Shown: piece after piece, positions 33,606-43,080 of the stretch
How the letters are laid out: the number at the start of each line of letters is the position of its first letter
Numbering within the stretch: position 1 is the first letter of the stretch
Assembly (NCBI RefSeq): GCF_000719285.1
Contig: NZ_JOFS01000019.1
Coordinates: forward strand, 1 to 64,000
Direction: 5' to 3'
Source of the DNA: Streptomyces bicolor
GTDB taxonomy: Bacteria; Actinomycetota; Actinomycetes; Streptomycetales; Streptomycetaceae
Length of the DNA: 64,000 nt
Notes under the pieces: generated by a model
Database searches by the model: none
What the model saw: the letters and a program-made list of their open reading frames with translations, nothing else
What the model was told of the DNA's origin: nothing
Made by a program: the position numbers and the translations under genes

Positions 33606-34715
33606 GTGGATCCGGTTGTCGTCCTCGCCCTGGTGGCGGCCCTCGTCGTCGTCTTCCTCGTGGCCTCCAGCGTGCGGATCGTCCCGCAGGCGCGCCGCTA
33701 CAACATCGAGCGGTTCGGCAGATACCGCCGGACGCTGCAGCCCGGCCTGAACCTGGTCGTGCCCGTGGCGGACCGCATCAACACGAAACTCGACGTGCGC
33801 GAGCAGGTCTATTCGTCCGACCCCCGGCCGGTGATCACCGAGGACAACCTCGTGGTGAACATCGACACCGTCCTCTACTACCAGATCACCGACCCGCGGG
33901 CGGCGGCGTACGAGGTCGCCGACTACCTCCAGGCGATCGACCAGCTCACCGTGACCACGCTGCGCAACGTCATCGGCTCCATGGACCTGGAGGAGACGCT
34001 CACTTCGCGCGAGGAGATCAACTCCCGGCTGCGTGCCGTCCTCGATGACGCCACCGGCAAGTGGGGCATCCGCGTCAACCGCGTCGAGATCAAGGCCATC
34101 GATCCACCGCACACCATCAAGGAGGCGATGGAGAAGCAGATGCGGGCCGAGCGTGACAAGCGGGCGGCCATCCTGCACGCCGAGGGGGAGCGGCAAGCCA
34201 AGATCCTCACCGCGGAAGGCACCAAGCAGAAGGACATCCTGGAGGCGCAGGGCACCCAGCAGGCCATGATCCTGCGGGCGGACGGCGAGGCCAAGGCGGT
34301 GGAGCTCGTCTTCCAGGCCGTCCACCGCAACAACGCCGACCCCAAGATCCTGGCCTACAAGTACCTGGAGACGCTCCCGCACTTGGCGAGGAGCGACAAC
34401 AACACGTTCTGGGTGATCCCGGGCGAGCTGACCGAGGCGGTCCGGACCGTCACCCGGGCGTTCGGCGACGAGTCGACGGCGGGCACTCCACGCCCCGCGC
34501 ACCCCGAGGAAGCAGCCACGGCCGGCCCCGGCGACACGTCGTACGAAAGCCGGACTCCGGAGCTCGACGCGGGCTGGACGGCTTCGTCCGACGCCGCCGC
34601 GGCAGCGAACGAGGCCGAGAAGGAGGCCGCCGCCGCGGTGAGTGACGCCAAGGCGGAGGCGGAGGCCGCGAAGTCACCCCAGACACCGCGCCGTGGACAG
34701 ACGTCCCGCGGTTGA
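33606..34715 (+). CDS. SPFH/Band 7 (stomatin-like) protein
   Basis: A 369-residue paraslipin/stomatin homologue. There is one N-terminal helix (about 4-22), then the SPFH domain: IVPQARRYNIERFGRYRRTLQPGLNLVVP, DPRPVITEDNLVVNIDTVLYYQI and the NRVEIKAIDPPHTIKEAMEKQM segment (pieces). A coiled-coil region rich in Ala/Glu/Lys follows, then a C-terminal disordered tail of about 90 residues with a second Ala/Glu-rich stretch. It probably oligomerises at the membrane with the NfeD protein encoded just upstream. GTG 33606 follows AGGGAGG. The C-terminal Ala/Lys tail is longer than usual for the family. Confidence 0.9.
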   Translation: MDPVVVLALVAALVVVFLVASSVRIVPQARRYNIERFGRYRRTLQPGLNLVVPVADRINTKLDVREQVYSSDPRPVITEDNLVVNIDTVLYYQITDPRAAAYEVADYLQAIDQLTVTTLRNVIGSMDLEETLTSREEINSRLRAVLDDATGKWGIRVNRVEIKAIDPPHTIKEAMEKQMRAERDKRAAILHAEGERQAKILTAEGTKQKDILEAQGTQQAMILRADGEAKAVELVFQAVHRNNADPKILAYKYLETLPHLARSDNNTFWVIPGELTEAVRTVTRAFGDESTAGTPRPAHPEEAATAGPGDTSYESRTPELDAGWTASSDAAAAANEAEKEAAAAVSDAKAEAEAAKSPQTPRRGQTSRG

Positions 34716-34922
34716 GCCCCCGGTTGTCACCGAGGAACGCCGTGGGACTTCCCGACCCCGCGGGAGGACCTGGCACGTTTGTCGCGCCCGAAGGCCGCTG
34801 CGAAGCCGGCGCGGCACATCCTGCCGCAACGCGGCACCCCTACACGGCGGCCACGGTTGCCGGAACGTAGAACAGCAGATCCGCCGCTGCGGTGAGCAGG
34901 TGACGGCGCGGTGGTGGCCAGG

Positions 34923-36218
34923 TCATGCGCCGCCCGCTTCGGTGCGCTGGTACACGTCGGGGACGCCGTCGGCGTCCTCGTCGAAGTTCTCTTCCTCGTA
35001 CAGGCGCCGGTACACGGCGTTCCTGCGGCGCAGGAGCAGGGCGGCCAGTAGGGCGGCGGTGAGCGATGCGATCAGGACGGCGGCCTTGACGTGCTCGCCG
35101 ACGGCGGTGCCGGGGAAGGCCAGTTCGCCGATGAGCAGGGCGACCGTGAAGCCGATCCCGGCCAGGGTGGCCAGGGCGAGGACGTCGGCCCAGGCCAGGT
35201 CCGGATTGAGCCGAGCGCGGGTGAAGCGGGCGGCGAGGTAGGTTCCGGCGAAGATCCCGAGGATCTTGCCCGCGACGAGCCCGGCGATCACTCCGAGGGG
35301 TTCGGGGGTGGTGAACACCTTGCCCAGTGCGTCGCCGGAGACGCTGACCCCGGCGGCGAACAGCGCGAACAGCGGCACGCACACGCCGGCGGAGAGAGGG
35401 TGCAGCAGATGACCGGTGCGTTCTGCGGGTGATTCCTCTTCATCCCGGTCGCGGACCGTGCGCAGGATCAGGCCCATGGCGACTCCCGCGACGGTGGCGT
35501 GGATGCCGCCGTTGTAGAGCAGCGCCCAGATCGCCACCCCGAGCGGCACGTACCACCACCAGCCCCGAACCCGTCGCCGCTGCAGGACGTAGAAGACGAC
35601 CAGCCCGGCGAACGCCCCGGCCAGCGCCCAGTAGTTGAGGTCCGAGGTGAAGAAGACGGCGATGATCAGGATCGCGCCCAGGTCGTCGACGACCGCGAGG
35701 GTCAGCAGGAAGGCCCGTAGGGCGGTCGGCAGGTGGGTGGAGATGACCGCCAGGACTGCCAGGGCGAAGGCGATGTCGGTGGCCATCGGCACCGCCCAGC
35801 CGTCCATGCTGCCGCCGCCGGCCGCGACGGTGACGGCGTAGAAGGCTGCGGGGACGGCCATGCCGCACACGGCGGCGATGACCGGCAGCGCCGCCGTCGC
35901 CGGGGTGCGCAGGGAGCCGACGACCAGTTCCCGCTTCAGTTCGATCCCGGCGACCAGGAAGAAGACGGTCAGCAGTCCGTCGGAGGTCCAGTGGCCGACC
36001 GAGAGGTCCAGTCCCAGTGCGGGTATCCCGAAGTGGAAGTCGCGGATGGTGGTGTAGGGGCTGCTGAGTGGAGTGTTCGCCCATATCAGTGCGACCACCG
36101 CGGCGGCCAGCAGGACGAGGCCGCCCACCGTCTCGGTGCGCAGGGCCCGAGCCACTGCCTGTCGTTCGGGCCAGGAGAGAAGACCGAGGAACGGGGTGCG
36201 GGGTGGGGTGGCGGCCAA
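34923..36218 (-). CDS. nhaA: Na+/H+ antiporter NhaA
   Basis: A 431-residue NhaA with twelve hydrophobic helices. The active-site pair is in LAVVDDLGAI (the two Asp), and FFLVAGIELKRELVVGSL and PMATDIAFALAVLAVI are family hallmarks. Near the C-terminus GIGFTVALLIGELAF precedes a cytoplasmic acidic tail. It exports Na+ or Li+ in exchange for protons. I take TTG 36218 as the start because CGGAGG lies nine bases before it; a GTG at 36254 is possible but has a weak ribosome site and would fall inside the leader element at 36235-36292. Regulation by that leader is inferred from its likeness to the one at 42207-42265. Confidence 0.92.
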   Translation of the reverse strand: MAATPPRTPFLGLLSWPERQAVARALRTETVGGLVLLAAAVVALIWANTPLSSPYTTIRDFHFGIPALGLDLSVGHWTSDGLLTVFFLVAGIELKRELVVGSLRTPATAALPVIAAVCGMAVPAAFYAVTVAAGGGSMDGWAVPMATDIAFALAVLAVISTHLPTALRAFLLTLAVVDDLGAILIIAVFFTSDLNYWALAGAFAGLVVFYVLQRRRVRGWWWYVPLGVAIWALLYNGGIHATVAGVAMGLILRTVRDRDEEESPAERTGHLLHPLSAGVCVPLFALFAAGVSVSGDALGKVFTTPEPLGVIAGLVAGKILGIFAGTYLAARFTRARLNPDLAWADVLALATLAGIGFTVALLIGELAFPGTAVGEHVKAAVLIASLTAALLAALLLRRRNAVYRRLYEEENFDEDADGVPDVYQRTEAGGA

Positions 36219-36234
36219 GGCGGCGAACCTCCGG

Positions 36235-36292
36235 GGTGTCGGCGAAATGGGCACACGGCCCTACGGACGCCGACCAGACTTCCCGGCACACC
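36235..36292 (-). ncRNA. Candidate structured leader RNA upstream of nhaA
   Basis: On the minus strand this begins with a 25-base stretch (36292 to 36268) that includes GTGTGCCGGGAAGTCTGGTC and is identical to 42265-42241 in front of the TrkA-type gene. UCGGCG (36273-36268) can pair with CGCCGA (36244-36239), GGUGU (36292-36288) with ACACC (36239-36235), and GGGC/GCCC form a hairpin between. The structure ends next to the CGGAGG ribosome site of nhaA. I do not match it to a named riboswitch. Confidence 0.55.
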
Positions 36293-36468
36293 CCACGCCC
36301 TGCTTGACGCGTTCTTCACACCCTAACCGGAGCCGACCCATCGGCCCACCCCCACCTCGGGGGCCGCAAACGGGCAGGCAGCGGGCTCGGTGACGCACTC
36401 GGGCGAGGGACCGGTGCGGACGGGGTACACACCTGCCCTGGAGTGATCACGTCGGGCAGGAGGTCGCG

Positions 36469-37737
36469 GTGACGCTTTCGGACGTGGTCTACGTCTTTCT
36501 GGGCCTGGGGGCGCTGGGTGCTGCTGTGCTGCCCCGGGTGGTGTCCAGGCGGCCGTTGTCCCTGCCCATGGTCTTCCTCGCCGCGGGGATTCTGATCGAG
36601 TTGCTGCCGGCGGGCGTGCCGACTGTGGATCCCGTTCGTGAGCGCCTGTGGGTCGAGCACACCACCGAGGTGTGTGTGATCGTGTAGCTGATGGGCGCGG
36701 GGCTCGCCATCGACCGGCCCTTCGGCTGGCGCCGGTGGTCGAGCACGTGGCGGCTGCTGGGCATCACGATGCCGCTGACCGTGGCGGTCGTCGCCCTGCT
36801 GGCCTGGGGACTGCTCGACTGGCCGCCCGCTGCCGCTCTGCTGCTGGGGGCCGTGCTCGCGCCCACCGATCCGGTGCTGGCCGGTGAGGTGCGCGTGGGC
36901 GAGCCGCTCGGTGCCGAGCACGACGAGGACGAGGTGCGGTTCTCCCTGACCAGTGAGGCGGGGCTCAACGACGGGCTCGCCTTTCCGTTCGTCTACGCGG
37001 CCATCGCCCTCGCCGCCGCGGCCGGGACGGGGTGGTCGGCGGACTGGATCGGTTCGTGGGCGCTGACCGACCTGCTGGGCAAGTGCGCGGTGGGGCTGGC
37101 CGTCGGTGGTGGTGTCGGCTGGCTGCTGGGGTGGATGTTCTTCCGGGTGCGCGCGTCGGCGTTGCGGCTGTCCGAGCACATGGAGGGCTTCGTGGCGCTG
37201 GGGGCCACCTTCGTCTCGTACGGCATCGCCGAGGTGCTCCACGGCTACGGCTTCCTGTCCGTATTCGTGACGGCCTGCGTCATCCGGGCCGCCGAGCGCA
37301 GCCACGGCTATCACAAGGTGCTGCACGAGTTCACCGAGCAGATCGAGCGGCTACTCACGGCCGTGCTGCTGTTCCTGCTCGGCGGATACCTGGTGGCCGG
37401 CGCCATGTCCGCCCTGCCCCTGACGGGCGCGGCGCTGAGCGTGCTGGTGCTGCTGGTCGTACGCCCGCTGACCGGGTGGCTGGCACAGGCACGGACCGCC
37501 ATCGGGAAGAAGGAGCGTGCCGTGGTCGCCGTGTTCGGGATCCGGGGCATCGGCTCGCTGTTCTACCTGTCCTACGCCCTGGGGCAGGACTCCTTCGGCG
37601 GGCTGGAACGGGAGCTGTGGGCGATCGTCGCCCTCACCGTGGTGATCTCGGTGGTGCTGCACGGAGTCATGGCGACTCCGGCCATCGGATACCTGGACCG
37701 GCGACGCGAGGGGGCAGAGCCCGGCGGTCGGTCGTAA
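36469..37737 (+). pseudogene. CPA1-type Na+/H+ antiporter interrupted by an in-frame amber codon
   Basis: Starting at GTG 36469 (GCAGGAGG upstream), the first 72 codons encode the N-terminus of a CPA1/NhaP-like antiporter (SLPMVFLAAGILIELLP). TAG at 36685-36687 follows CVIV, and the same frame resumes at once with LMGAGLAIDRPFGWRRW and runs to 37737. The rest has the family motifs GAVLAPTDPVLAGEV and LTSEAGLNDGLAFPFV with the conserved Asp residues, and about eleven helices in all. Homologues usually have Ser or another small residue at the amber site, so a single TCG-to-TAG change would account for it. Unless the stop is read through or translation restarts at ATG 36691 without the first helices, the antiporter is inactive. 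A strong terminator follows. Confidence 0.8.
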
Positions 37738-37747
37738 ACGGGCAGAC

Positions 37748-37794
37748 GTACGGGCCCGTACCCACCAAGGCGCGAGGTGGGCACGGGCCCGTAC
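37748..37794. terminator. Strong bidirectional terminator
   Basis: GTACGGGCCCGT and ACGGGCCCGTAC arms (outer ends 37748 and 37794) are continued by CCCACC/GGTGGG around a 9-base loop, with one mismatch. It lies between the convergent antiporter remnant and the alanine symporter gene. Confidence 0.85.
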
Positions 37795-37818
37795 CGGAGC
37801 CGGGCCGCCGGGGGGCGG

Positions 37819-39357
37819 TCAGACGGTGGTCTTCACCGGCTCCTGGTCTTCTTCGCCGTCGTCGCTGATCTCGCCGGCCTTGCGGGCGCGGACGAACTCC
37901 AGGAAGGAGTTGAGCTCGCGCTTGACGACCGGGGCGAGCAGGTACAGGCCGATGATGTTGAAGACCGACAGCAGGAAGAGCGCGGAGTCGGCGAGGCTGA
38001 TCAGCGAGTCGAGGGACATCAGGGCGCCCAGGATCACGAACAGGCTCCAGATGACCTTGAAGACGGCCTCGCTGGCCTTGCTCTTGCCGAACAGGTACGA
38101 CCATGCCTTGAGGCCGTAGTAGCCCCAGGTCAGGATCGTGGAGAAGGCGAACAGCAGCACCGCGATCGTGAGCACGGCCGGGAACCAGGGCAGCACGGTC
38201 TCGAAGGCGTCGGAGGTGATGGTGACGCCGACGGCTTCGCCGCTCTCGCGGGCCTCGCCCCAGCTGGCCGGGTTGGCGATGACAATGGTCAGCGCGGTCA
38301 TGGTGCAGATGACGACCGTGTCGATGAACGGCTCCAGCAGGGCGACCAGGCCCTCGCTCGCGGGGTGCTTGGTCTTGACCGCGGAGTGGGCGATCGGGGC
38401 GGAGCCGAGACCGGCCTCGTTGGAGAACGCGGCGCGCTGGAAACCGATGATCAGGGCACCGAGCACACCGCCCGCGACGCCGTCGGCCTCGAAGGCGCCC
38501 TGCAGGATGGTCTGGAAGGCGTCCGGTACGTGGGTGACGTTGCTCAGGATGACGACCAGGCAGGCCACGATGTAGATGCCGGCCATCGCGGGCACCAGTC
38601 GGCTGGTGACCGAGCCGATGGAGCGGATGCCGCCGAGCAGCACGAGCCCGACCAGCGCGGCGACGAGCAGGCCGAAGAGGACGGCCCCGGCGGAGGAGGC
38701 CAGGAATCCGTCTTCGCCGCCGAAGGTCGAGGCGACCTGCGCGTAGCTCTGGTTGGTCTGGAACAGGTTGCCGCCGAACAGGCCGAAGAAGAGGACCATG
38801 ATCGAGGCGAGGACGGCGAGCACCTTGCCGAGCTTGGCGCCGCCGCTCCCGAAGCGCTCTGCGAGGCCCTTCGGGAGGTAGTGCATCGGGCCGCCGGAGA
38901 CCGTGCCGTCGGCGTGCACCTCGCGGTACTTCACGCCGAGGGTGACCTCGACGAACTTGGTGGCCATGCCGAGCAGGCCGCACAGGATCATCCAGAACGT
39001 GGCACCGGGGCCGCCGATGGAGACGGCGACGGCCACACCCGCGATGTTTCCGAGGCCGACCGTGCCGGAGACAGCGGCGGTCAGGGCCTGGAAGTGGTTG
39101 ACCTCGCCGGCCGACCCCTTCTCGTCGTACTTCCCGCGCACCACGTCGAGCGCGAGTCTGAACTTGCGGACCTGCACGAACCCGAACCAGCCGGTGAAGA
39201 CGAGACCGGCGACCACGAGCCAGGCGACGATGAGGGGAAGATCCGTTCCGCCTACGGGAACCGCGTAGAAGACGATGTCTCCGAGCCACTTGGCTATCGG
39301 TTCGAAGAAATCGCTGACGGCTTCGTCGACGTTTTGGGTGACGGAGTCGAGTGACAC
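37819..39357 (-). CDS. Alanine/glycine:cation symporter (AGCS family)
   Basis: A 512-residue sodium-coupled amino acid transporter with about eleven helices. Typical segments are AAVSGTVGLGNIAGVAVAV, GPGATFWMILCGLLGMATKF, YREVHADGTVSGGPMHYL and AAFSNEAGLGSAPIAHSA (pieces), the last being the AGCS signature. It probably imports alanine or glycine with Na+. GTG 39357 has GAGG about eight bases upstream. The C-terminus is an acidic cytoplasmic tail. A broken fragment of a close relative lies at 32795-33080. I looked for a glycine riboswitch in the leader and found none. Confidence 0.92.
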   Translation of the reverse strand: MSLDSVTQNVDEAVSDFFEPIAKWLGDIVFYAVPVGGTDLPLIVAWLVVAGLVFTGWFGFVQVRKFRLALDVVRGKYDEKGSAGEVNHFQALTAAVSGTVGLGNIAGVAVAVSIGGPGATFWMILCGLLGMATKFVEVTLGVKYREVHADGTVSGGPMHYLPKGLAERFGSGGAKLGKVLAVLASIMVLFFGLFGGNLFQTNQSYAQVASTFGGEDGFLASSAGAVLFGLLVAALVGLVLLGGIRSIGSVTSRLVPAMAGIYIVACLVVILSNVTHVPDAFQTILQGAFEADGVAGGVLGALIIGFQRAAFSNEAGLGSAPIAHSAVKTKHPASEGLVALLEPFIDTVVICTMTALTIVIANPASWGEARESGEAVGVTITSDAFETVLPWFPAVLTIAVLLFAFSTILTWGYYGLKAWSYLFGKSKASEAVFKVIWSLFVILGALMSLDSLISLADSALFLLSVFNIIGLYLLAPVVKRELNSFLEFVRARKAGEISDDGEEDQEPVKTTV

Positions 39358-39777
39358 AGTTGCTACCTCGATGGTGCGAGCCCGGGGCACGGGGGAAGTG
39401 CCGCCGGTCGATGTGCGGTCTCTGAACGAACGCCGTTGTCCGATCGGCGACGCTGGGCGGGCTGTCCGTGGATGCGGATAGTGATCACCCGGGTCGTGCG
39501 GCAGGTGCATGCCGACCGCTCCGCACCGTGGCGTCGAGCGGTGCCACCTGCGGAGTTGCGCAGTTCTACCACGGCCATCCCTTTAGTGACTCAACTCACA
39601 TGACTCGCAGTTACAGTCGAAAATGCCAGCGAGCGATATCGGACCGTTATGCGGAACCGGAGATCCGTTCACCGGACACCTGATGAACGTGCATACACAC
39701 AGGCCGTGGCGGCGGCGTAGGCGTACCGACGGCACCTCCGGCCGGAGCGCCCTCCGCGTCGCCTTCCCCAGCTCAGT

Positions 39778-39977
39778 GTGAAGCTCGTACGGCTCGCCGA
39801 CGGCTCCCATGTCGTACGGCTGGAGGACCTCGACACCGGCAACGGCTCGGATCTGCGCGTGTGGCTGACCGACGCGCCGGTGAAGAAGGGGCGGGCCATG
39901 AGCTTGCCGAGGCTGACGTACGTGGCGCGACCGCTTCGACGTGTCCTTCGGCGCGGCCGAACTGGCGCGCACCTGAC
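39778..39977 (+). pseudogene. Remnant of a DM13-domain protein
   Basis: From GTG 39778 the codons read LADGSHVVRLEDLDTGNG and DLRVWLTDAPVKKG, which match the front of a DM13 (electron-transfer-like) domain. The end of the same domain appears in another frame just downstream as WRDRFDVSFGAAELART, followed by TGA at about 39977. The middle, including the LGSLKGNxGxQNY part, is missing, so this is an internally deleted, frameshifted remnant. The rest of the gap from 39358 to 40146 shows no other gene that I can support. Confidence 0.65.
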
Positions 39978-40146
39978 CTCGTCCGCGGGACCGCGTCAGA
40001 GGGCCTGAACGAGCCGGTCGAGCAGTCATGCGCGCCCACGAACCGGATGGGCCGACATCGACGGCTCGGTCCTGTCCCCCCTCGCAGCGCTGATCACCAA
40101 CCGGACAGACACATCCGACGATCAAGTGCTCATCAAGAGACACACT

Positions 40147-42100
40147 TCATGCGTCAGTGGTTCGCGCCCCCAGACGTGACTGCCGGCCGAGGAGTTCGGC
40201 CAGACCCTGGCGCGTCGCGGCGAGTACCACGCGGTCCTCGGGCCGGAGGACATAGCCGGGGTGCAGGTCCCATACGAGTCCGCCGGGTCGGTCAGTGCCG
40301 TGGTGCGCCGGTGTGGCGGCGAGGTCCGGCAGTCGCTCGTCCGGTTCCGCCGTGTCCAGCGCCAGAACGCGCCACTTGCCCGGACGGAACGACTCGGCGA
40401 TGGTGCGCCCTTCCAACTGCGGGTGCCCGGCGACACCGAGGGCGGCGAAGAGCAGGACACGGCGCTCGACGGGTTATGGCCCCGAGGACCTGGCGGCCCA
40501 TCATGGCCCCGGCGAATGCGGGGGCCGCGAGGGTGGAGACGCTGCGGCTGCGGGTGAGGGCGCGCGGGTGGGCGGTGCGCAGGGTGCGGTAGACAGCGGT
40601 GGCGAAGGCGTCGTCGTACAGGCGCAGGGCCACCCGCAGGTCCGGTTTGACGGAGCGTGCGTACAGGACGGATTCGAGGTTGGTGGTGTCGTGGCTGGTG
40701 AGGGCCAGCAGGGAGTGCGCCCGGTGGATCTTTGCCGCCTCCAGCACGCCCTCCTGGGTGGCGTCGCCGAGGACGGTGGGGACGCGCAGGCGGCGGGCGA
40801 GCGGGATGCCGCGCGCTTCCGGGTCCTCTTCGACGCACACCACGGGGATGTCGAGCTCCCGCAGACGGGCCAGGACCCGGGTGCCGATCTTGCCGAGGCC
40901 GACCAGGACGACATGGCCGGACAGGCCGCGGGGTGGCCGGCGCAGCGCGGAAGCCGTGCGGAACGTGCCGAGTGCCTCCAGGACGGCCGCGAGCAGCACG
41001 GGCATCAGCAGCAGGCCGGCCAATCCGGCGAGAAGCTGGAGCACCTGACGCGCGGTGGGCTCGTCGAGGGCCGGGTCGCCGATCGCGAAGAGATCGAGCA
41101 AGGTGAGGTAGGCGGCGTGCAGCGGGTGGTGCCCGGTGGTCAGCCAGGTGGCGACGGCCACCCCCAGGACGCACCCCAGGAGCCCGGCCAGTGACCAGCG
41201 CAGTCGGCGCGAGAACAGCGAGCCGAGCGGCAGTCCGCGCCCCGCCAGCCGACGCGGTGCGGAACCGGAAGGGGTGTGCGTGACCGTTTCGAGGACCACC
41301 GTGCCGCGCCCGGTGGCGCCCGCGACCGTGTCGTCGTCCGGCAGCAGAATCGGCGCCTCCCGGCCGCTGGCGTCCGAACCTTCCGCTCCGGCCGGGTCGT
41401 TGGTGGTAGACGACAGCAGGGCCAGGGTGCACAGGCCTGGATGGGCGACCCGGCCGTGGCCGGGTGGAGTGCGTTCCACGGCACGCAGCAGCAGTCCGTC
41501 GGCCTGGACGACCTTGCTGGTGCCCGCGACGGCGGTGGCCGCGAGCGCGGGTGCCGCGGTGTCGGCGTCCGACAGGACGGTGGTGGAGGTGTCCAGCGCC
41601 TCGGGGTCCAGGCCGGGGACGGCGAGGGCGGCGGCCTGGTCGAGGAGTTCTTCCAGGTGCTGTCCGAGCTTGCGGTTGTAGAGCCGGATGACCAGGCGCA
41701 GCCGGGGGTTGAGACGACGGGCGGCCAGCGCGGCGTGGATGTTGGTCTCGTCGTCGTCATGCACGAGCGCCAGCGCGGCGGCCTCACGCACTCCCATCTC
41801 GGCCAGGGCGGCTTCGTCGAGGACGGCGGTCTCGACGATGCGGGCTGTGCCGGTCGCACCCGGATCGGCCGAGTCCTCCGTGCGGTTCATGGCAGCCTGT
41901 AGCCGGCCGAGCAGCGCGGCGGCGCGCGCCCTTCCGGTGCTCGCGCCGGGCCGCGGCAAGGACGGTACGACGAGCGTGACCCGCTCCCGGTACACCGTGG
42001 CGAGCTCGGCGGCCAGCCGCTCGGCGAGCGCGTCGTCCCCGCACACGATCATGTGGCCCGGACGCGGCACGCCAGGCGCGGGCTGAGGGAACGTGATCAT
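40147..42100 (-). pseudogene. Double TrkA-N channel-like protein, frameshifted near its C-terminus
   Basis: Starting at ATG 42100 (MITFPQPAPG), the protein has a first degenerate TrkA-N/RCK half (GHMIVCGDDALAERLAAEL), helices at about 315-335 and 380-400, and a second, well-formed TrkA-N domain (HVVLVGLGKIGTRVLARL, VPTVLGDATQEGVLEAAKI). Between the helices, where a K+ channel would have TxGYGD, it has LFAIGDP. The original frame drifts into an Arg/Pro-rich tail at about 40475, whereas removing one T of the TT at 40474-40475 restores IPVERRVLLFAALGVAGHPQ and a proper C-terminus ending at 40147. So one inserted base breaks the gene, unless it is a sequencing error. The role is probably a cation-flux channel or its regulator. 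Confidence 0.75.
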
Positions 42101-42206
42101 GCCGTACGGCACCCCCGGCTCAGGCGGAGGAGACGCCGCGCAGGGGCGCGTACCGCGCCAAGGACGACTCTGAAGACCGTCACGAGCACCACGTCGGGAC
42201 CCCCGT

Positions 42207-42265
42207 TCGGCGAAGCTTCGCCGCCTTCTTCCGTCAAGATCGCCGACCAGACTTCCCGGCACACC
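42207..42265 (-). ncRNA. Candidate structured leader RNA upstream of the TrkA-type gene
   Basis: The first 25 bases on the minus strand (42265 to 42241) are identical to 36292-36268 before nhaA. After 26 bases the sequence TTCGCCGA (42214-42207) again follows and can pair with the UCGGCG of the shared core. The outer GGUGU/ACACC pair seen at nhaA is not present here. It lies 107 bases before the coding start. Confidence 0.5.
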
Positions 42266-42460
42266 GCTGGGAACGGTACAGGTTCCTGACGCGGCGTCAC
42301 AGAGCATCGGCACGGCTTCGCCCGCCGACCGTCCAACTGTTCGGGGTGCGGCATCAAAGGCGCGTAAAGATTGCCGGGATCAGGCAATGTCCCGTCCGGT
42401 GTCCGCGTGTGACGATGCCTGCCACAACGGGGGAAGGGCAAGGAGAGGCGGTGTGCGCGG

Positions 42461-42976
42461 ATGGCCTGGTTTCTCGGGCTCGGCATAGCGGGGGTCGTCC
42501 TCCTTGCCCTGTCATTCGTTCTTGACGGCGTACTGGAGGGACTGCTCGACGGAGTCGCCGTGATCGAGGGCCTGGTCGACGGACTGCTGTCGCTGCCCGT
42601 GATCGCCGGATTCTTGTCCATGCTCGGTTTCTCTGGGGCGATCGTCATGGGGACAACCGGGCTGGGCCCGATGGGAGCCACGGTGATCGGAGTGCCGGCC
42701 GGTGTCCTCACCGGCTGGTTCGCCTACCGGCTCAGCCGGGCTCTGGTGCATGACTCCTCGGGCGCCGCTCCGCGTGACGCCGACTTGATCGGCGCGTCCG
42801 GCTCGGTGGTGACCGCGATCCCCGCCGAGGGCTACGGCGAGGTGCTGGTGCACGTGGCCGGGCAGCCGAGGAAGTTCGCGGCCAGGAGCCCGGTTGCCGT
42901 GGGCCGGGGAGCCGACGTCTGGGTCGAGCAGGCGCTGTCGCAGTCGGCTGTGTCCGTCCGCCCGGTCGAACGCTGA
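42461..42976 (+). CDS. NfeD/YuaF-like membrane protein (second copy)
   Basis: A 171-residue protein with hydrophobic segments at about 4-22, 48-66 and 72-95, then a C-terminal OB-like domain (about 105-165) with LIGASGSVVTAIPAEGYGEVLV and GADVWVEQAL (pieces). This is the YuaF type of NfeD that partners flotillins, and a flotillin gene follows after 104 bases. AGGAGAGG lies 12 bases before ATG 42461. With the first NfeD-SPFH pair at 33.1-34.7 kb, it brackets the cation transporter genes. Confidence 0.85.
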   Translation: MAWFLGLGIAGVVLLALSFVLDGVLEGLLDGVAVIEGLVDGLLSLPVIAGFLSMLGFSGAIVMGTTGLGPMGATVIGVPAGVLTGWFAYRLSRALVHDSSGAAPRDADLIGASGSVVTAIPAEGYGEVLVHVAGQPRKFAARSPVAVGRGADVWVEQALSQSAVSVRPVER

Positions 42977-43080
42977 CCCGGCGAAACGGTCCCATTTTCC
43001 GGCACCCGGCCGAGGTGCCGTTCTCATCCACACATCTCTTACCGCATGCCGTCCTCAGGGAGGGCTGAGGGGACATCACC

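Noticed and set aside
36235..36292. nhaA leader as a known fluoride, c-di-AMP or lithium riboswitch
   Set aside because: I could not align the core with the consensus of the fluoride or c-di-AMP classes, and I do not remember the lithium classes well enough to call a match; kept only as an unnamed candidate.
31971..36687. Genetic amber recoding (pyrrolysine or suppressor) to explain the two TAG breaks
   Set aside because: TAG serves as a normal stop for other genes here, no suppressor tRNA is in the window, and nearby genes are broken in other ways, so decay is simpler.
39358..39600. Glycine riboswitch before the alanine symporter
   Set aside because: No GCCGAAGG-type core or paired stems of that class were seen in the leader.
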